From positions 1-64,000 of the forward strand of contig NZ_JAANIH010000036.1 in assembly GCF_014529705.1 (NCBI RefSeq): a stretch of 64,000 nucleotides of DNA, given 5' to 3'. A model generated the notes under the pieces. The model did no database searches. It was not told the origin of the DNA and was given only the letters and a program-made list of their open reading frames with translations. The DNA is from Bradyrhizobium campsiandrae (GTDB taxonomy: Bacteria > Pseudomonadota > Alphaproteobacteria > Rhizobiales > Xanthobacteraceae). How positions within the stretch are numbered: position 1 is the stretch's first letter; each line of letters opens with the position of its first letter. This document shows, in pieces, positions 61,813 to 64,000 of this stretch. The position numbers and the translations under genes are program-made.

Positions 61813-62591
61813 TGAAGGCGAAGGTTCTCCTGAGCCTGATCCTGCTGTGCGGTGGCCTCGCCGTGCCTTCGGCGCGGGCGGAGGATGCTGCGCCCGCCGC
61901 CGCCCCCGTGCCGGCGGCCTGCGAATTGCCGTCCTATCTGCTCACGAGCGAAAGCCAGCTTCCCAAGGTCGCCGGCGCCGTCAAGGCGGGCAAACCGCTT
62001 GAGATCCTGGTGATCGGCAGCCGATCGACCACGATCCCGTCTTCTGAAAGCAGCTCCTATCCGGCGCGCATGGAGGCGGTCCTGAAAGAAAAACTGCCCC
62101 CTGCGGAGACCGTGCACGTATCCGTAGAACTACAGAGCAAGAAGACGGCAGAAGAAGCTGCCGGAACCTTCGTTAAGCTGATGGAAGCAAAAACACCTAC
62201 TTTGGTCATCTGGCAGACCGGCACCGTAGATGCTATCCGATCCGTCGATCCCGACGATTTCCGCGGCGCCGTCGCCGAAGGTGTGGTTGCGTTGCAAAAT
62301 GCGGGTGCTGACGTGGTCTTGATGAATTTGCAATACAGCCCACGTACCGAAAGCATGATTTCGGCGCCGCCTTATCTCGATAACATGCGGGTGGTGGCGC
62401 AAGAGCATGATGTCCCGCTGTTCGACCGTTTCGCAATGATGCGGCAGTGGAATGATCAGGGGCAGTTCGACCTGTTCAGTCCCTCCCGCGGCCCCGAGCT
62501 GGCAAAGCAGGTCCATGATTGCATCGGCCGGGCGTTGGCACAGTTCGTGATCGGCGCGGCCCATCTGGGGCCGGCCGAGCAGCAAAATTGA
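61812..62591 (+). CDS. Exported SGNH-like protein lacking the catalytic Asp-His motif
   Basis: A 259-residue protein with signal peptide MKAKVLLSLILLCGGLAVPS then ARA. It parallels the next gene: ILVIGSRST (residues 65-73) matches the block I loop, and LVIWQTGTVDA matches block III. At the C-terminal DxxH position it reads DLFS (220-223), so the catalytic His is replaced by Ser. It is probably a pseudo-enzyme or a glucan-binding partner. The stretch 62090-62430 is less GC-rich than its neighbours. It is coupled to opgC. Confidence 0.75.
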   Translation: MKAKVLLSLILLCGGLAVPSARAEDAAPAAAPVPAACELPSYLLTSESQLPKVAGAVKAGKPLEILVIGSRSTTIPSSESSSYPARMEAVLKEKLPPAETVHVSVELQSKKTAEEAAGTFVKLMEAKTPTLVIWQTGTVDAIRSVDPDDFRGAVAEGVVALQNAGADVVLMNLQYSPRTESMISAPPYLDNMRVVAQEHDVPLFDRFAMMRQWNDQGQFDLFSPSRGPELAKQVHDCIGRALAQFVIGAAHLGPAEQQN

Positions 62592-62603
62592 GGTCTAGCG
62601 TTA

Positions 62604-63605
62604 ATGAGTTCTCTCCGCCCTTTTGCCCTGCCGACATGGCTGGCCGCGCCAGCAGTGGCGGCGCTGCTGATGCTGACGCCTGCGCTGCAGGCCCCCGCGC
62701 GCGCGCAAGCCGCCCAGGCCACGCCCGCTCCGCAGCAGGCCGCTGATCCCGCTCCGACATCGCCGTCCCAGACGACTGTTGCCGCAACCAGCCAGCCGGC
62801 CGGCGAGCAGCGCGGTCTCACCTCGCGCGCGATCGACAAGGTGAAGCAGGTGGCGAAATCCGCCGGCGATATTTTCAGCCGCGTGCCTTGCCTGTCGCCG
62901 AAGGGCGCCTCGAAGACCATGGGCTCGCTGCCGCATGTCGCGAGCAAGCTCGTTGCCGGCAAGCCCGTCGTGATCGTCGCGTTCGGCTCGTCGTCGACCG
63001 CGGGCTATGGCGCGACCTCGCCCGACTTCAACTATCCGAACCGTCTTGCCGCGCAATTGCGACGGCAATATCCGACGGCCGACATCACCGTCATCAATGC
63101 CGGCGTCGGTGGCGAGGACGCACCCGAGATGATGAAGCGCCTCCAGAAGGAGGTGATCGACGTGCATCCGGATCTCGTGATCTGGCAGGTCGGCACCAAC
63201 GCCGTGCTGCGCAACCTCGATCCCGCCGACACCGCCAAGATGGTCGAGGACGGCATCACCCGCATCCAGGCCGCCGGCGATGCCGATATCGTGCTGGTCG
63301 ACCCGCAATATTCCCCGGCCGTGACCCAGCGCGCAGAGAGCGCAAGCAAGATGGTGAAGCTGCTCGGCAAGGTCGCCGAACTCCGCCACGTCGGCATCTT
63401 CCCGCGCTTCGAGGTGATGCGCGACTGGCACGAGAAGCAGGCGCTTCCGGTCGAGAGCTTCGTCATCGCCGACGGCCTGCACATGAACGATTGGGGCTAT
63501 GCCTGCTTCGCCCAACTGCTCGGCGACGACATCATCCGCTCCGTCGGCCAGATCAAGCTCGGTGTGAACGTGCCCGCGGACGTGCGCACGTACCGGCCGA
63601 TGTAG
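62604..63605 (+). CDS. Exported SGNH/GDSL-family hydrolase or acyltransferase
   Basis: A 333-residue protein with an N-terminal signal or anchor (TWLAAPAVAALLMLTPALQA), an Ala/Pro/Gln/Thr-rich linker (to about 70), and an SGNH domain. Block I is FGSSSTAGYG (128-137), block II INAGVGGEDAPEM, block III QVGTNAV and block V DGLHMND with Asp290 and His293. Position after opgC suggests it edits acyl groups on periplasmic glucans. It follows its degenerate paralogue by 12 bases. The reaction direction (transfer or hydrolysis) cannot be told. Confidence 0.85.
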   Translation: MSSLRPFALPTWLAAPAVAALLMLTPALQAPARAQAAQATPAPQQAADPAPTSPSQTTVAATSQPAGEQRGLTSRAIDKVKQVAKSAGDIFSRVPCLSPKGASKTMGSLPHVASKLVAGKPVVIVAFGSSSTAGYGATSPDFNYPNRLAAQLRRQYPTADITVINAGVGGEDAPEMMKRLQKEVIDVHPDLVIWQVGTNAVLRNLDPADTAKMVEDGITRIQAAGDADIVLVDPQYSPAVTQRAESASKMVKLLGKVAELRHVGIFPRFEVMRDWHEKQALPVESFVIADGLHMNDWGYACFAQLLGDDIIRSVGQIKLGVNVPADVRTYRPM

Positions 63606-63615
63606 AAATCGGTGC

Positions 63616-63710
63616 CGTAGGGTGGGCAAAGGCGCAAAGCGCCGTGCCCACCGTCACTCAGCGATACCAAGGAAGAAGACGTGGGCACGCTTCGCTTTGC
63701 CCACCCTACG
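63616..63710. repeat. Inverted repeat of the GTAGGGTGGGCAAAG family
   Basis: CGTAGGGTGGGCAAAGGCGC at the left and GCTTTGCCCACCCTACG at the right form an inverted repeat, with an inner GTGCCCACC and GTGGGCAC. It lies between convergent SGNH and metZ genes and is a dispersed intergenic palindrome. Confidence 0.75.
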
Positions 63711-63728
63711 CTACTCGCTATTCGCGCC

Positions 63729-64000
63729 TCACGCCTTCTCCAGCGCCGCCGTCAGATCCTCGATCAGATCATCGGCATGCTCGAGCCCGGCCGAGAAGCG
63801 GATAAATCCCTCGCTGATGCCGAGCGCGGCGCGATCCTCCGGCTTCAGCCGCTGATGCGTCGTCGTCGCCGGATGCGTGACGAGGCTCTTGGCGTCGCCG
63901 AGATTGTTGGAGATCTTCGCGAGCTTCAGCTCGTTGAGCACGCGGAACGCCGCCGCCTTGCCGCCCTTGACTTCGAAGCCGACCAGCGTCGAGCCGCCGC
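63729..64000 (-). CDS. metZ: O-succinylhomoserine sulfhydrylase, C-terminal part (cut by window end)
   Basis: The last 90 or so residues of a Cys/Met-metabolism PLP enzyme. Seen are GGSTLVGFEVKGGK, then LKLAKISNNLGDAKSLVTHP, ATTTHQRL and the terminal GISEGFIRFSAGLEHADDLI. This C-terminus is typical of MetZ/MetB/MetC-type enzymes; AKISNNLGDAKSLVTHPATTTH most resembles MetZ. The N-terminal part, including the PLP Lys, lies beyond position 64000. Confidence 0.85.
   Translation of the reverse strand, partial: GGSTLVGFEVKGGKAAAFRVLNELKLAKISNNLGDAKSLVTHPATTTHQRLKPEDRAALGISEGFIRFSAGLEHADDLIEDLTAALEKA

Overview
The window is chromosomal DNA from a high-GC alphaproteobacterium of the Bradyrhizobium/Rhodopseudomonas type. 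The evidence is a LuxR/LuxI pair of the BjaR/BjaI (branched or aryl-acyl homoserine lactone) type, a GcrA cell-cycle regulator beside a cluster of GANTC sites, an OpgC glucan-modifying protein, several LIV-type ABC transporters, and dispersed palindromic repeats in the gaps. No rRNA, tRNA, CRISPR array, insertion sequence or prophage was recognised. All identifications come from reading the translations; no database search was possible.

Layout. 0-6.4 kb: a fused oligopeptide-type ABC ATPase, then AtzG/AtzE/AtzH-like genes, a GntR regulator, and a convergent allophanate hydrolase (AtzF). This is a carboxybiuret/allophanate nitrogen-salvage cluster with no cyanuric acid hydrolase. 6.6-10.9 kb: a hydroxycinnamate island of MarR regulator, feruloyl-CoA synthase-like ligase and secreted tannase/feruloyl esterase. 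11-14.8 kb: a slipin, a type II NADH dehydrogenase and an orphan LIV-type binding protein. 14.9-23.3 kb (minus strand): LysR regulator, shikimate/quinate dehydrogenase, a complete LIV-type transporter and 3-dehydroshikimate dehydratase, which together look like a shikimate/quinate-to-protocatechuate operon. 23.6-25.7 kb: a quorum-sensing locus with a lux-box palindrome and two small flanking genes. 26-29.3 kb: a second LIV-type transporter that has no binding protein of its own. 30-32 kb: a MarR/DHA2-efflux pair with palindromic operators. 32-36 kb: a glutamine synthetase-like enzyme, a Rieske oxygenase and an IclR regulator. 36-43.2 kb: an aerobic benzoyl-CoA (box) cluster of truncated hemoglobin, BoxR, benzoate-CoA ligase, hydrolase, BoxC and BoxB; BoxA is not here.

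43-48.7 kb holds an SDR, a polysaccharide deacetylase, an OmpA/BON protein and membrane proteins. 48.7-55.5 kb is the phosphate regulon phoR-pstSCAB-phoU-phoB, with a Pho box and a strong terminator. 55.5-64 kb is mostly housekeeping: gcrA, argD-argF, hslO, apaG, an opgC-SGNH-SGNH set, and the C-terminal end of metZ running off the window.

The central theme is import of plant-derived aromatics (ferulate esters, shikimate/quinate, benzoate) and their funnelling through CoA thioesters or protocatechuate, next to an acyl-HSL system whose relatives use short branched or aryl acyl-CoAs. The observation I find most interesting is a helically phased TGCA-N6-TGCA array, seen both upstream of boxC and upstream of the binding-protein-less transporter. 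It suggests that BoxR controls that transporter and that it imports benzoate.
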